This document shows, piece after piece, positions 24,505 to 35,353 of a stretch of DNA of 64,000 nt (its first letter is position 1; every line of letters starts with the position of its first letter). The position numbers were made by a program, and so were the translations under genes. The notes under the pieces are model-generated. The model did no database searches. It was not told where the DNA came from and was given only the letters and a program-made list of their open reading frames with translations. This stretch comes from Nectonema munidae (lineage: Eukaryota; Nematomorpha; Nectonematoida; Nectonematidae), in assembly GCA_030549495.1 (NCBI GenBank), contig JAUIRK010000185.1:372001-436000 (forward strand), written 5' to 3'.

Positions 24505-25735
24505 TAAGGTTGAAAGTAGAAGCAAGGTTAATCAACCTCTATTCGAAAAAGAAAGAATTACAGAGTTTATTACTTCTTCATCCTTTTCCAACTTATTTTT
24601 TGAAAACTTATAATCTAAATGTCCAGCTAAGAAATCATTTTTTCTTTTTTAATGCTGTTAGAATGAATAAAATCTTTAGTGTCATGAATAGTGAGGTCAA
24701 ATTGATCAGTGTGAAAGTGCCTATAGCTTGACCAATCACAATTAGAGCTTTCAATAACAATTCTTCAAGTAGAGATGAATTGAGTTTTGCAACAGGAAGG
24801 ACTCGTAAAATATATTTTGGCCCTCCATAATGACAAAAAATTTCAATTACTAAAACGTGCGTGGCAAGGTTGTTGTATGTTATCAACATGAAGTCCAAAA
24901 GAAAGCAGTTTTTTAATTAATTCTACTCTTGGTAAAATTATTAAACCGGTCTTTAGTATCATTTTGTATGCGCATTGCGAGATGGTGTAAAGTTCAGAAG
25001 AAAAGACGTACAAATTTTTATCAAAACGGCGACTCTGTCGATCAGCCAGCCAGTAATAGTTGAAATTGAGCATATAAAAATTGATAGTGAGGGGAATCAG
25101 TACAACGCATTTTACTTAATTCTTTCAACACAACTTTCAAATAATCTTCATTTTTTTGCAGACATCCAAATTTAGAGAAGTATGTTTTGTATAACTTATC
25201 CATTTTTTCCAACAGAATCAAGAAATAAAATGCCAAATTTTAATTTATTTTCTTAAAATGATAGAACTCAATGACAGAGCGTGTTATATCATCAGTTTTA
25301 GAAATATAAATATCGTCTCCTTTAATTTAAAACATCATAATCTTTGAATATTTTTTCTAAATATTTTCACAAAAGGACAGTTTTGTATTTTGTCGCCAGC
25401 TTTAGTTTGCAAATGCTCACTTTTGGCTTGATTTGCTGATAACATGTTTGTGTTTCGGATTTTTGAGAAACTTTGCTTCTGGCATGAACTTTTTATTCCA
25501 TTAAAAATAAAAAAAGGTTAACTTGGTCTTTTTCCTCCTTTAACAGAAATCCATTTACAATCAAAATAATGCAAGCAAGCATATATCTCCTCAAACTTGA
25601 GGTTTCATTAGGCATATTTTCAATCCAACGCTTTCTTTCTAATTCATCAGTTGGAAAAAACAACTTCAGTATCTGACACTTTTTTGTAGTTGCTTCTGCA
25701 ACCAAATACATTACATATTTTGGCATTTTATAATT
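24505..25735 (-). pseudogene. P-element/THAP-like transposase remnant, copy 2 (internally deleted)
   Basis: Inverted relative to copy 1 at 16945-19965 and closely similar over LLEKMDKLYKTYFSKFGCLQ, CTDSPHYQFLYAQFQLL, ILPRVELIKKLLSFGLHVDN and NLTSLFMTLKILFILTAL. About 450 bp present in copy 1 (the W-DLE-LY region) is missing near 24730. Upstream, 25726-25493 encodes MPKYVMYLVAEATTKKC then LFFPTDELERKRWIENMP, reminiscent of a THAP domain (FP.D..R..W..N) whose zinc ligands are largely lost. Frameshifts make it inactive. It retains the unoccupied GTCATTAT site of the hAT insertion. Confidence 0.55.
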
Positions 25736-26284
25736 AAACTTGTTTTAAGTGTATAAACTTTTAAAAATTTAAATAATATATACAAAACAATAGAATATAT
25801 AAAAATAATAAAATGTAATTTTTAATTAAATAATTGGGAAAATTATGTCAAATGATACTTTTTAGCGTGATAAGAATCGTTAAATTCTCCGAATCATTAA
25901 GTCGGATTTAAAGAGTAAAATTAAGGAAAATTTGCTAGGAGCTATTCTTTTTTTAAAAAATAACCCATAATAAATGATATTTTTCAATACTTTTTGTGTT
26001 TATCATTAATATCATAAATGGTAGTAAAAAAGCATAGTAAAATTATAGATTAATTTCATACAAAAACCTAATGTTAATAAATTTTTTAAATTATGGAAGT
26101 TAAGCCATGTTATAATGAAATTATCTTAATAAATAAATCAAAAAATAAGAAAGACTGACAAAATAAATGTTTACTGGAATTTTGTTTTATTTAAAGTCTA
26201 TATTAAATTAGATTCAGAGTTGAAATACTTAAGTAGAAGTCAAATCATCATTTGTATAATAATCTCAAGTTAAGACATTTTCCC
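25736..26284. other. AT-rich spacer
   Basis: Very A/T-rich sequence with no supported gene or repeat. Confidence 0.45.
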
Positions 26285-26518
26285 TTAACTAATAATAAAG
26301 TCAATGATTTTTGCTATGCAGGAGTTGGATTCTGAGTCAGAGTAAAAACTCGTTATGTACGTCAGAGTCGTAATGGGAATCGCAAAACTATTTTCGTCTC
26401 CATAATCCTGGGCCAGGATCTCTTCTTGCAAATATTTTAATGCCATCTTCAATGCTATTTCTATGTTTTGTTGAACGTAAATAGGTGTGAGACTGATGAA
26501 AGAATTGTTTTCGTACTG
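26285..26518 (-). CDS. Orphan terminal exon of an unrecognised gene
   Basis: Acceptor CAAGTTTCACAG precedes CAG TAC GAA at 26518 (phase 0). 77 codons stay open to TAA at 26287-26285. The peptide (QYENNSFISLTPIYVQQNIE, then ALKMALKYLQEEILAQDYGD, ending CIAKIIDFIIS) is amphipathic and predicted helical in its middle. Balanced composition and a good acceptor suggest a genuine 3' exon. No family is recognised and no upstream exon is confirmed. A minus-strand frame at 26852-26699 (after CTCATCAAG) might be a neighbour, but its phase does not connect. Confidence 0.45.
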   Translation of the reverse strand, partial: QYENNSFISLTPIYVQQNIEIALKMALKYLQEEILAQDYGDENSFAIPITTLTYITSFYSDSESNSCIAKIIDFIIS

Positions 26519-27321
26519 CTGTGAAACTTGTTTACAAACATTTTAGAACACTAAAGCTTGTAATAGTCGTTTCTGGTGAAAGAGACAAGATAACTTTTAT
26601 TGTAAGGCAATGTTGCTTCATGTGTACTTGATTAATTCTGACCAATCTGCAAACTTTGACACCTATATATAGGCAGTGCATGCATATTCAACAGATCAGG
26701 CAATTGGAATGTCATCGCTGTGTGAGTCAATAAACTGCATAGGTTTAGCTTTGATATTTTTGGATTTTTGATGAAGGGGTGTTGACGTTTTGTTTAGTTT
26801 TGTCCACATCTGTAAACTTTTTCTAATTTCCTTGATGAGATGGAGAAAAAAGGCAAAGTTAAACAGCGTTTGGATAAATCGCTGAGACTTTGCCGACAAC
26901 CAAAACGGTACTTCATCTACAAATACAAAACCAAATACTGTAAAGTAATCTAATTTCGTGATAACAAAATTTCGCAAATTATGTTTCAAAAACAAATTTG
27001 GGAATAAATATTTTTAAAATTTTCCATATTTAGTCTAAAAAGATTGGGGTTTTTACTTATTAAATCGAAATTACAATGATTTTAATTTTACATATGAAAG
27101 ATTTTAAATATTAAAAAAATTGAAATTATGGTAATTATGTTCGCAGAATTTAATTTCGCAAAATTTTATTTTCGTCAATTTCGCGAAAATTTCTTACTTT
27201 AATATTTATATTTTACATAACTTTGCTCTTGACAAAATCTTGTTTTGATTGTTAACGAACTGTTAAAGAAATCTCGTGCTTATTCCGAGAAATGCGTATC
27301 AGACGAAATGAAATTTTAATC

Positions 27322-28330
27322 TTATACCAAAAGGCAGTCATCATATGAACCAAAATTTGATTCTATTTCCATAGCTTCATCATTATCATCATCTTTATCC
27401 TCCCACAAATAATCATTTTCAGTACCATCTAAAGAAACTGGTATGCCATATTTTTTAAAAGAGTTTTTCTCTATTTTTAGATTAATATCATCCAAAGCTT
27501 TAATTACAAAATTGCATAAACATCCTAACTTCGAAGCACACATTTTACCATTTTTTGTAAAAGATTTTTCGCCATTAACCATCTTCTCTTTCCCCAACTG
27601 TTGTAATCGACATTTAAATTACTCGTTCAGACAAACATCTAAAGGTTATACTTGCGAAGTTAATTTTCCAAGATGAATTAGTTGCTTGTAAGATGTGCTC
27701 TAAAGATATCCCAAAAATTACAAGGAAATTTCATCTATGGCAAAGTTTTTCTTTTAAAAATTTATCATCGGTTTTAATTTAGCACCATTGGCTGTGCATG
27801 ACAATACTACTGTAAAATGAGTGTTTTCGTGACTTATTGTTTTAAATAAAACAGTTTTGCACCTTTTTAATCTACATTTGTATTTCCAACGATATCAAAA
27901 CACACAGTAGTTTCATCCATATTGCCAATATTAAATAACTCATAACCATATTTTTTCCTCCGCTCAATTATGAATCGTTGAAAATTTTCTAACTTTGCTT
28001 CAAGATCTACAGGTTAACTTTTGTGCAATTTTAGTTTTGCGTCTTATTACTAAGATATATATTTTCGCAAACTGAAACAGGAAGATGTTGTTGCTTTAAA
28101 ATCTTTGCTTTGTTCGAAGTTAAATTTTGTCCATTTAAGCACTAATATATACATTTTTATTTCGTGTAATTATATAACCATTTTGACGGTTTTTAAGAAC
28201 AGTTGCTGATATGTGCTTTACTAGTTCTGGCCACTGTGGCATGCCTTTTCTTTTGCTTTGTTCTTTGGCAAATGTTACAAATTTAATCTTAAAACTTGCT
28301 TCTTATTTTATTCTCATAATTTTTTGTTTA
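27322..28330 (-). pseudogene. pogo/Tigger-like (DDE_1) transposase remnant
   Basis: From high to low coordinates: GMPQWPELVKHISATVLKNR (HTH_Tnp-type), a FKATTSSCF block, LENFQRFIIERRKKYGYEL, NIGNMDETTVCFDIVGNT (first catalytic Asp as MDET), SHENTHFTVVL-SCTANG, LQPLDVCLN-like remains, then the most intact part ending KNSFKKYGIPVSLDGTENDY (compare I.NSFKKCGISNALDG) and an acidic tail. This motif order is that of DDE_1 transposases (jerky/Tigger). Many frameshifts and stops; terminal repeats were not found. Confidence 0.75.
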
Positions 28331-28559
28331 AATAGTGCCCGGATCCAAATTCAAATAGAATCAATATTTGGACTAAAAAGGATTAAAAAGAGACAAAATA
28401 AAAATATTATTTGTTTTTGAAATTAATATTGATAAAACCAAATTTTGGAAAAATTAAAGTTATCATTTAATCTCTCATTTTGCTATTTATAATTTATTTT
28501 TTATAATGATTATAATAATTTATTTTATAAATATAAATTTTAGAATATTTTTTAATTTT

Positions 28560-28714
28560 TAAATTTCAATATAAAAATCGTTATGAGCTGGTTTTCTTCA
28601 TGGACCACCAAAATATTATTCTGGACCCCTAATTTATAATATTTCGCCTGTGAACCCCCTGAAATATTTATATGGATCCCTAGGGTCCATGTGGACCCAG
28701 GTTGAGAAACCCTG
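28560..28714. mobile_element. hAT-type terminal fragment
   Basis: The segment ends GGACCCAGGTTGAGAAACCCTG; its complement begins CAGGGTTTCTCAACCTGGG, a common hAT terminus. Repeated TGGACC/GGACCCCT blocks precede it. The other end and an 8-bp duplication (candidate CTAGAGTA on the right) were not found, so this is a solo end or a decayed non-autonomous copy. Confidence 0.5.
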
Positions 28715-29611
28715 CTAGAGTAACAAGATGAACGTTTTATAAATATAGATATAAATTCTAAATAAATAAGATTTAAGCCTCGTCTTATACACCAGAAAAT
28801 ATGATATATTTTTAATCAAGAAAGTGTCCAACAGCCTAATTTTGCGCGGCAAAATGTCAGAAATTTATTCAAAATATAAATTCAATAGTATTTTCCATTA
28901 TTTTTAATAACTTAAAGTTAACTTACAAAATTAACTAGCTATAATTAAGTAACCAAGAAACTTTTTATATTTTTAAATATAGTTCTTAAATGATATTTTT
29001 ATAAAATTTTAAATTTATAAAAAGAATTATTTATTAATAATTTTTTTATTATAAAAAGAATAAAAAATAAAAATTACTTAAAAAACTTCTAAATTAAATT
29101 ATTTTTAGTTTGTGTTTGTGCAAATTTGGATGAAACATAGAGAGAGAGACATATAATCACTGTAATAATGCATGGTCTCTTAAAAAATCTTTTTCTCAGA
29201 TACAAAATGGAAGAAAAAAATAAAATTTTGACTAAAATCAAAAAAAAAAATTGACATCCAAAAAAAGTTTATTCAAAATATAAATCGTTAGTTTTAATTT
29301 TATGTTTATTCTTACTTTAATTGTAGATACACTGTATAGTTTATAAATCGCAATTGTAACTTCTGTTGTATTTGATGATCAAAACTAACCCTTAACTGCT
29401 AGTCGTCTTAGGCTCACGTCTTACAATAACGAGATGGTAGTTCAAACCAGACATAAAAATCCTTAAAAATTCTCAAAGTGTCTTTGAACACACAAAGTGG
29501 AACTGATGAGACTTCAATAGCCGAAACCAAACTTTCACAGTTTGTACGGTTAGTGATGATGATCGAATTCAAGATAACGTACAATATCCAGTTATTGACA
29601 CAAACACTATA

Positions 29612-29681
29612 TTTGTTTGACAATAGAAATAAGATTTTGTCAAAAGATAAAAATTTCAAATTATAAAAGAATTGAAATGTT
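29612..29681 (+). repeat. 70-bp exact direct repeat, copy 1
   Basis: Begins TTTGTTTGACAATAGAAATA and ends AAAAGAATTGAAATGTT. Identical to 30001-30070 with 319 bp between. The sequence context on the left (29465-29590) matches a dispersed repeat at 39088-39215, so the duplication lies at the edge of an old mobile repeat. Confidence 0.85.
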
Positions 29682-30000
29682 CAGGCTTTATAGTTAATGA
29701 AAGAAACACGAGATTTGCGAACAAAAAAATTCGATGAATAAAATACTGGATATTCAGGTTTTATATAAGAAAAAAAGTTTTCATCCCCAATGAAAACAAG
29801 ATTTTGTAAAGAGCTAAAAAGTTTTTTCCTAAATATAAGTTTAATATAAAAAAAGTATTAAAAATTGTAAGGTTTATAGTTGTCGACGAAATTTCATCTT
29901 GGTTTTTCGATGGAATCTCGTGTTCTCTTTGAATCTGTTGGATTATTTTGTCAGTAATTGTCTGCTTCATCGACGTGAAATGCTTGGTTGAGTTCAAGAA

Positions 30001-30070
30001 TTTGTTTGACAATAGAAATAAGATTTTGTCAAAAGATAAAAATTTCAAATTATAAAAGAATTGAAATGTT
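30001..30070 (+). repeat. 70-bp exact direct repeat, copy 2
   Basis: Second identical copy of 29612-29681; flanks diverge on both sides. The exact identity suggests a recent duplication or gene conversion. Confidence 0.85.
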
Positions 30071-32460
30071 TAAAGTAACTCAAAGTGCAGGAATTATTCG
30101 TTAAACGAAAAAAAAGGAACATGTATATATTATTATTTGTTATAATTTTTTTTATGAAAAAACCATACCATCATTTTTTCGAAAATTAAATACAAAGATA
30201 AATCATGACGTAAAATATTTTTATGGTTTGGTAGGGGTCGTAAAAACTCTAAAATAATGAACTTGACTTTTACTCGGACAAACTAATGAGACTCGAGTAA
30301 ACCTCCAGTTATTCTCGTATTTTTACATATTTAAAATTTGATTTAATATTATAGTTTTTCAATGTAAAATTATGTAATCTAATGTATCTAATTATCATGT
30401 AAAAATTATAAGTTAATATTATTATATAATAAAAATTTTCTAAAAGATAAATTAAAATTATGTTTTTATTTAAATTTTTAATTTTGTCTCTTGAAATAAT
30501 CATGAAAAAAATTAATAGCCTCTTAATCTTTTGGAAGCAGATGAAAAACGAACTTTAATTACACACAAACCATCATTAGAAAATGCAGTTTCTGCTTCAA
30601 TTCAGGTTTTCAGTTCTTTTGAAAGAAGTATTTGATATATATAAGTTCATTTTGAAAATCTAGTGTATGTGGGTATATTTAGATTTCGAGTTTAATTTTT
30701 CATTTCAGTTAAATATGATTTATGTTTTATTTAATTTCAAACATATACGCTAACGTCAAAAAAACTTATTTGAAATATAATACAACTCAAAGTGTTTTGT
30801 CATCACACCACTTCATAGCTAGTAGGTTTTGTAATTAATCAATCATATACTTCAAATATTGTTTCATTCATAAAAAAAAATTTATTTTATGAAAATGTAT
30901 AAACTGGAGGAGTTATATTGTTAGAGTTAAAGTTTTTGATATATTATATACTTTCGTAAAACACGAGTCCGAACTCCGAACCTTCATAAATAATTGAACT
31001 TTTGAACATTTGTAGAGAAATTATGAATTAGGGCTTGGAAATAGCACGCATCAAAATGAGTATAAATGTTTACAATTTTAGAAGGAGATGGCATTTTTTC
31101 TTCATCTTTGGTTTTAGTATCTTTTTCACTCATCATTCCATCTTCTCCATTTTCGAATGTTTTGACGCCAAAGCTTCTTTCCTCGTAAATCTCCATTCCT
31201 TATCTTTGCAGTACCTGTTGCACTTTGAAGCTTATTTATTCTTCAGATTTCTTTAGATTTTGATGTTGAATTTGTAAGAAAGATATATTCTATTAAATAC
31301 ATAATAAAATATTGATTCAAAATTACGCATTAAAAATCATTAACAAAAAAAACTTTTCCAAATTTCCCATTCACTGAGGCATTGATAAATTTATATATTT
31401 TCAGACTTTTATTATTATGAAATCATTATGTATTCAAATCAAAAAAAAAAATTAATTTTTAAATTATTCTCCTAAAATGAATCAATTAACTTCAAAGTTC
31501 TACTATATTTAAAAATAATATAAAGCTATTTTTTGTTTTGGTCTCAAAATCAAAATGTGATAAAATTAGAAATTATAAAAGAAAAGCATCGATTTATCTA
31601 TACAAAATTTTCGTTATTTGCATTTGAGAAAATTGGATGCCTTTTCATGTGTGTATATGTTGAACAAAATAAACCTAGAAGTAAGAGAGGATGAGCATGG
31701 TGAAAGGAAAAATTCTCTACAGTAATTTAGAGCTCCATATTCTCTATAAGCAGCTCGCTTATAGTTTTTGCCATTGTCATATAATGCTGTATATATATTT
31801 TATAGTAATAAACCTTCACACTCAAAAATGTATATTATTCTTTTGGTATGAATGAGTAGAGTTTACTATCTTAAAGATATTTTCTATCCTAAGTTTTTCC
31901 CGTTTGAAGTATCTGTTCCTAAGATTTCCAACGAATTTAATAACTGCTTTTATAACTATTTATCTGCGTTTTACTAATAAAGATAAATAAAATAAAATTC
32001 AAATAATAATAATTTTGTAATAAACTTGAAAAAATATATAAAATAAAATTTTTTATTAATAATTCCCTTTGAAACCCATATTTTTTAACTAATCGTCCGC
32101 TTTCTTTTTGAATAGAGTTATATATATATATAACAGACGATTTTCATTTCATGGTACTCTGGTTTGACATTCCTCTTTAAAGGCTTTATTCACAGTTTTT
32201 AAAAATCTAATTATCTGTTTATCTTTTTAATGAGTTTTAATATAATAGGAGACGATTTTTGTTTTATATGGGACACCAGTGTACCTTTGGACCTGAAAAG
32301 ATCACTTTTAATTATATAATAAAAAGTCTATAGCAGGTATAAAAAATTATTTACGTCCAACTAGATCTAATTTACATAAAACTATGTCAGTAAATTTAAA
32401 AAAATAGAAAATTTATAACAAATAAAAAATATTTTTATTGAATTCAAAAAGAGTTTAGAA

Positions 32461-32600
32461 ATACGGGAAATAATTTTGATTTTTAAAAATGGCTTCTCCA
32501 AAAGAACTCATCTAAGTATGATTTGAACAATTCGTTGAAGGTGCTAAACTGTTTTTAAAATTTTCTTTTTGTTCGCATCCAAAAATTTTCAATGTTCTAC
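32461..32600 (+). repeat. Dispersed repeat, inverted partner at 34592-34730
   Basis: Shares GGAAATAATTTTG, TCTCCAAA.GAACTCAT and GCATCCAAAAATTTTCAATG with the complement of 34592-34730. The two copies flank the LINE fragment at 33190-34221 in opposite orientation. The second copy continues into a CAGTGGCAGATCCAGAAATT-type end. Family unknown. Confidence 0.6.
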
Positions 32601-33189
32601 GGGTGAATGTTCATATTATTTGGGTCCACAAAGTTACGTTAATGTTTAAATATCCAATTATCTCATACTCTATTTTGTATCTTTTTTTTGTATAATTTGT
32701 ATAGGAGTTGTTTAGTTTTTATCTTCAACTTTAACTAAAAACATTGCTTACTATTTCCACAATTTTGTAAGCAATCATCGCATTAAAAAATATTTCAAAT
32801 AATTTTATGTGAATTAATGTAAATTTTTAATAATTTAAAATTTTCCTATTTATTATTTCAATTTTAAATGTCAAACAAAAACGAAAATTTCCGATTTTTA
32901 TATGCCATTTCGTGTTCATTCAGAGTATTATCAATAATAATTGAATTGATTTCTGAAGAAATGGAAATGATAAAATTAACGGTCAAGGAAAAAAAATTTG
33001 TTTCACGCGTATCAAAACAACTCGTAAATTTATAACGCAAAATTGGCTTGTGTCTGTCTGTCTGTCTGATCAAATTTCGTGAGTAGATGTGCGTCTACAC
33101 GAATGAAAACTTGTGTGTTACTACTGATTCGTATGTGTGTGAATGTGTTTTCACTTCGTTTCCTTTTCTTATAGCCCTATTAATCCTTC

Positions 33190-34221
33190 ATACGCCGATT
33201 TTTTTTATCAAAACTTGGATTTCAAAAAGTATTTGTTAACAACAACCTAACATGGTCTGATCACGTATCAAATATTTCTCACAAACTAGCTTATATTTGA
33301 GGCATGCTGAAACAGGCCAAAAGATTCCTGCCCACTAAAACAATGATTACCCTTTACAAAATTCTTTTCCTACCTCATCTAAGGTATAGTATTTTCAACT
33401 GGGGTCACACAAAAGACACTACTATTCAAAAATTTATATTGAGAGTTATTTTCAATTGCCACCCAATTTCTCACACTAATAATATCTTTCTCATAAATTC
33501 TCTATTGAAACTTGACGACATATACAATCTCAGTGTCCTACGTTATTTTATACAAATACATATACTCGATGCTACCTTCAATTTTTAATCAATTCATCTC
33601 TTTCAACTTTCAAAAAGACAGAACTTCGCCTCGCCTTATTCACAAAATGTGCCTAACTTTTTATAAATATACAAAATCAAAGCAATCCTTCTCTTACAAG
33701 GTATCCACTCTCTTCAATAGCTCCTAAGCGTTCCTTTTTTCCGCTCCTATTCCTATAAAGCAGCTACAAAAATGGTTTTTATCCTTTTGTATTCAATCCT
33801 ACAACTCTCACTCTGAATGCTTCATCTCCAACTGCTATGTTTGTAGGTAAAATAGTTACACCAACCACTCCTAGTATTTGTTTATAATGATAATAATATG
33901 TATAATACACCCATAAACTTCCTTTTTTTCTTTCTTTTATTTCCCATATTGAATGTTGTATAATACATCATGAATAATTATTATTTTCATCACACATAAC
34001 TTATGGAACTGTGTATTTCAATTTGTCCTGTTTTTAAAAATTTTATCATCATGTTGACGTCTCCAAACGGCTGGTTTGGCCTTTGACATCAACTTTCAAA
34101 AGTCATCTTTTAGTGTTTTCTAAAACATCCTATTTTTTTAAAATATATTTCTATGTGCTTATTCTGTACACTAACTTCTATCTTTTTTGTCATACTTTTG
34201 AAAATAAAGATTATTATTATT
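33190..34221 (+). mobile_element. 5'-truncated non-LTR retrotransposon (CR1/jockey-like) 3' end
   Basis: Open frame 33304-33588 reads MLKQAKRFLPTKTMITLYKI then LPHLRYSIFNWGHTKD, the end-of-RT region of CR1/jockey-type proteins (G.L..A...LP......LY...L.PHL.Y....WG). Just upstream in another frame is NLTWSDHVSNISHKLAYI, also diagnostic. A frameshift separates them. About 600 bp of 3' UTR follows and ends AATAAAGATTATTATTATTAG, a short tandem tail typical of these LINEs. Dead copy. Confidence 0.8.
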
Positions 34222-34591
34222 AGTATGATGTTTTTTAGTTGAAGTTGAAGATAGGAGCGAAACAACTCTTACACAGATTATACAAAGACGCATACTACCT
34301 TATTGTTTCTGGTGGGTGGTCTTCTTACAGGAATAATTCTAAGTTTATGATCATTGGGTTATACATCAACAAAAGTTTATTGAATAAAAGCCCCCCCCCC
34401 CATGAAAAATGGCTTCGAAAATTACCCTTACTAATTTTGCTTTTTCCTAAAACAATACTTGTTGGTAGTTGATTACGTTTATATCAACGATATGACAAGT
34501 CGAATTCTCTGAAGACTTTTAGCAAAATTGCAAAAAAAAATAAATAGATTTCGCCCCCCCCTATAAGAAATTTCTGGATCTGCCACTGCTC

Positions 34592-34730
34592 AAAACATTG
34601 AAAATTTTTGGATGCGGGCCAAAAGAAATTTAAGACAGTGTCGCACTTCCAACAAATTATTGAAATCATAATTACATGAGTTCGTTTGGAGAAACCATTT
34701 TTCAAAAGCAAAATTATTTCCTGTATTATT
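34592..34730 (-). repeat. Dispersed repeat, inverted partner of 32461-32600
   Basis: Complement shares several 13-20-bp blocks with 32461-32600. It is bordered by C/G runs (CCCCCCC at about 34554-34560 and 34391-34400) and a GGCAGATCCAGAAATTTC end often seen at DNA transposon edges. Confidence 0.6.
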
Positions 34731-34949
34731 AAATCCTTTGTAAAATTTATTACAAGATGAAGTATACATTTTTTATTTTTTAGATTTTTTGATTTATTTT
34801 TTAATTTTACAGACATAGTTTTAGGTAAATTAGATCTAGAATCTTTAGTTATATTTAGAATAACGAAATTCTATATAAATAATAGTTTTTTCTAAATATA
34901 ATAAATATTTTTATTATATTTTTATTCCATTTTATTCTAACAATACATA

Positions 34950-35343
34950 AGCAGACGATACTTTCTTTAAATAAAGTTATTAAACTTTTTAAGATTCTTA
35001 TTAAAATAGTATCAAATATTTTTATTTAACACAGAATTAACACTAGATTGACAAACGTTAGTTTATATCTTAAATGATAAAGATGTCAAAATGTTCAGAG
35101 TTGTTTTTGCTGATATAAATTAGAGCAGACGATTTTTATTTTAAAAGAAACTAGTCTTAAATTGGTCTTAAAATGGTATCCCATCCTTGATACTTTTGTC
35201 ATAAAATTAGATCAAATAAAGGAGTATTTTAAAAAAGATATGCTATTTTTTACCTAAAATATTTTTTAAATAATATCTACATTTTTGAAATTTACATTTT
35301 TGTAAAAAATATTTTTTTTGTAATTTTTTTGAAAGCAGACGAT
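34950..35343 (+). promoter_or_regulatory. Upstream region of Speedy gene with three AGCAGACGAT motifs
   Basis: The 10-mer AGCAGACGAT occurs exactly at 34950-34959, 35124-35133 and 35334-35343, the last ending 10 bp before the ATG. Related AGACGATTTT forms occur at 32134 and 32250, and the reverse form TCGTCTGC three times inside the MITE at 22848-22976. TTAACACTAGA at 35037 also matches the piggyBac end at 9166. The motifs may be cis-regulatory sites for the gene or simply mobile-element sequence; the data do not decide. Confidence 0.4.
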
Positions 35344-35353
35344 AAAGATTCTG

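Larger units (their letters stand above)
28715..33189. other. AT-rich, repeat-bearing region with no supported gene
   Basis: Contains an exact 70-bp direct repeat (29612-29681 and 30001-30070), a dispersed repeat at 29465-29590 related to 39088-39215, two AGACGATTTT-type motifs at 32134-32144 and 32250-32260, and a (GTCT)n tract at 33051-33070. The open frame at 30984-31196 (minus, starting MEIYEERSFG) is coding-like only for about 40 codons and is not supported otherwise. Confidence 0.4.

Noticed and set aside
26696-26995. 99-codon minus-strand frame containing EIRKSLQMWTKLNKTSTPLH
   Set aside because: Its phase does not connect to the nearby exon at 26518 and no domain is visible.
30984-31196. 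Minus-strand frame starting MEIYEERSFG with an acidic, Lys-rich stretch and a possible GTAAAC donor
   Set aside because: Could be a first exon, but there is no homology, no partner exon and no other signal, so it is not listed as a gene.
33051-33070. (GTCT)n tract
   Set aside because: Only about five units; an ordinary microsatellite with no further significance.
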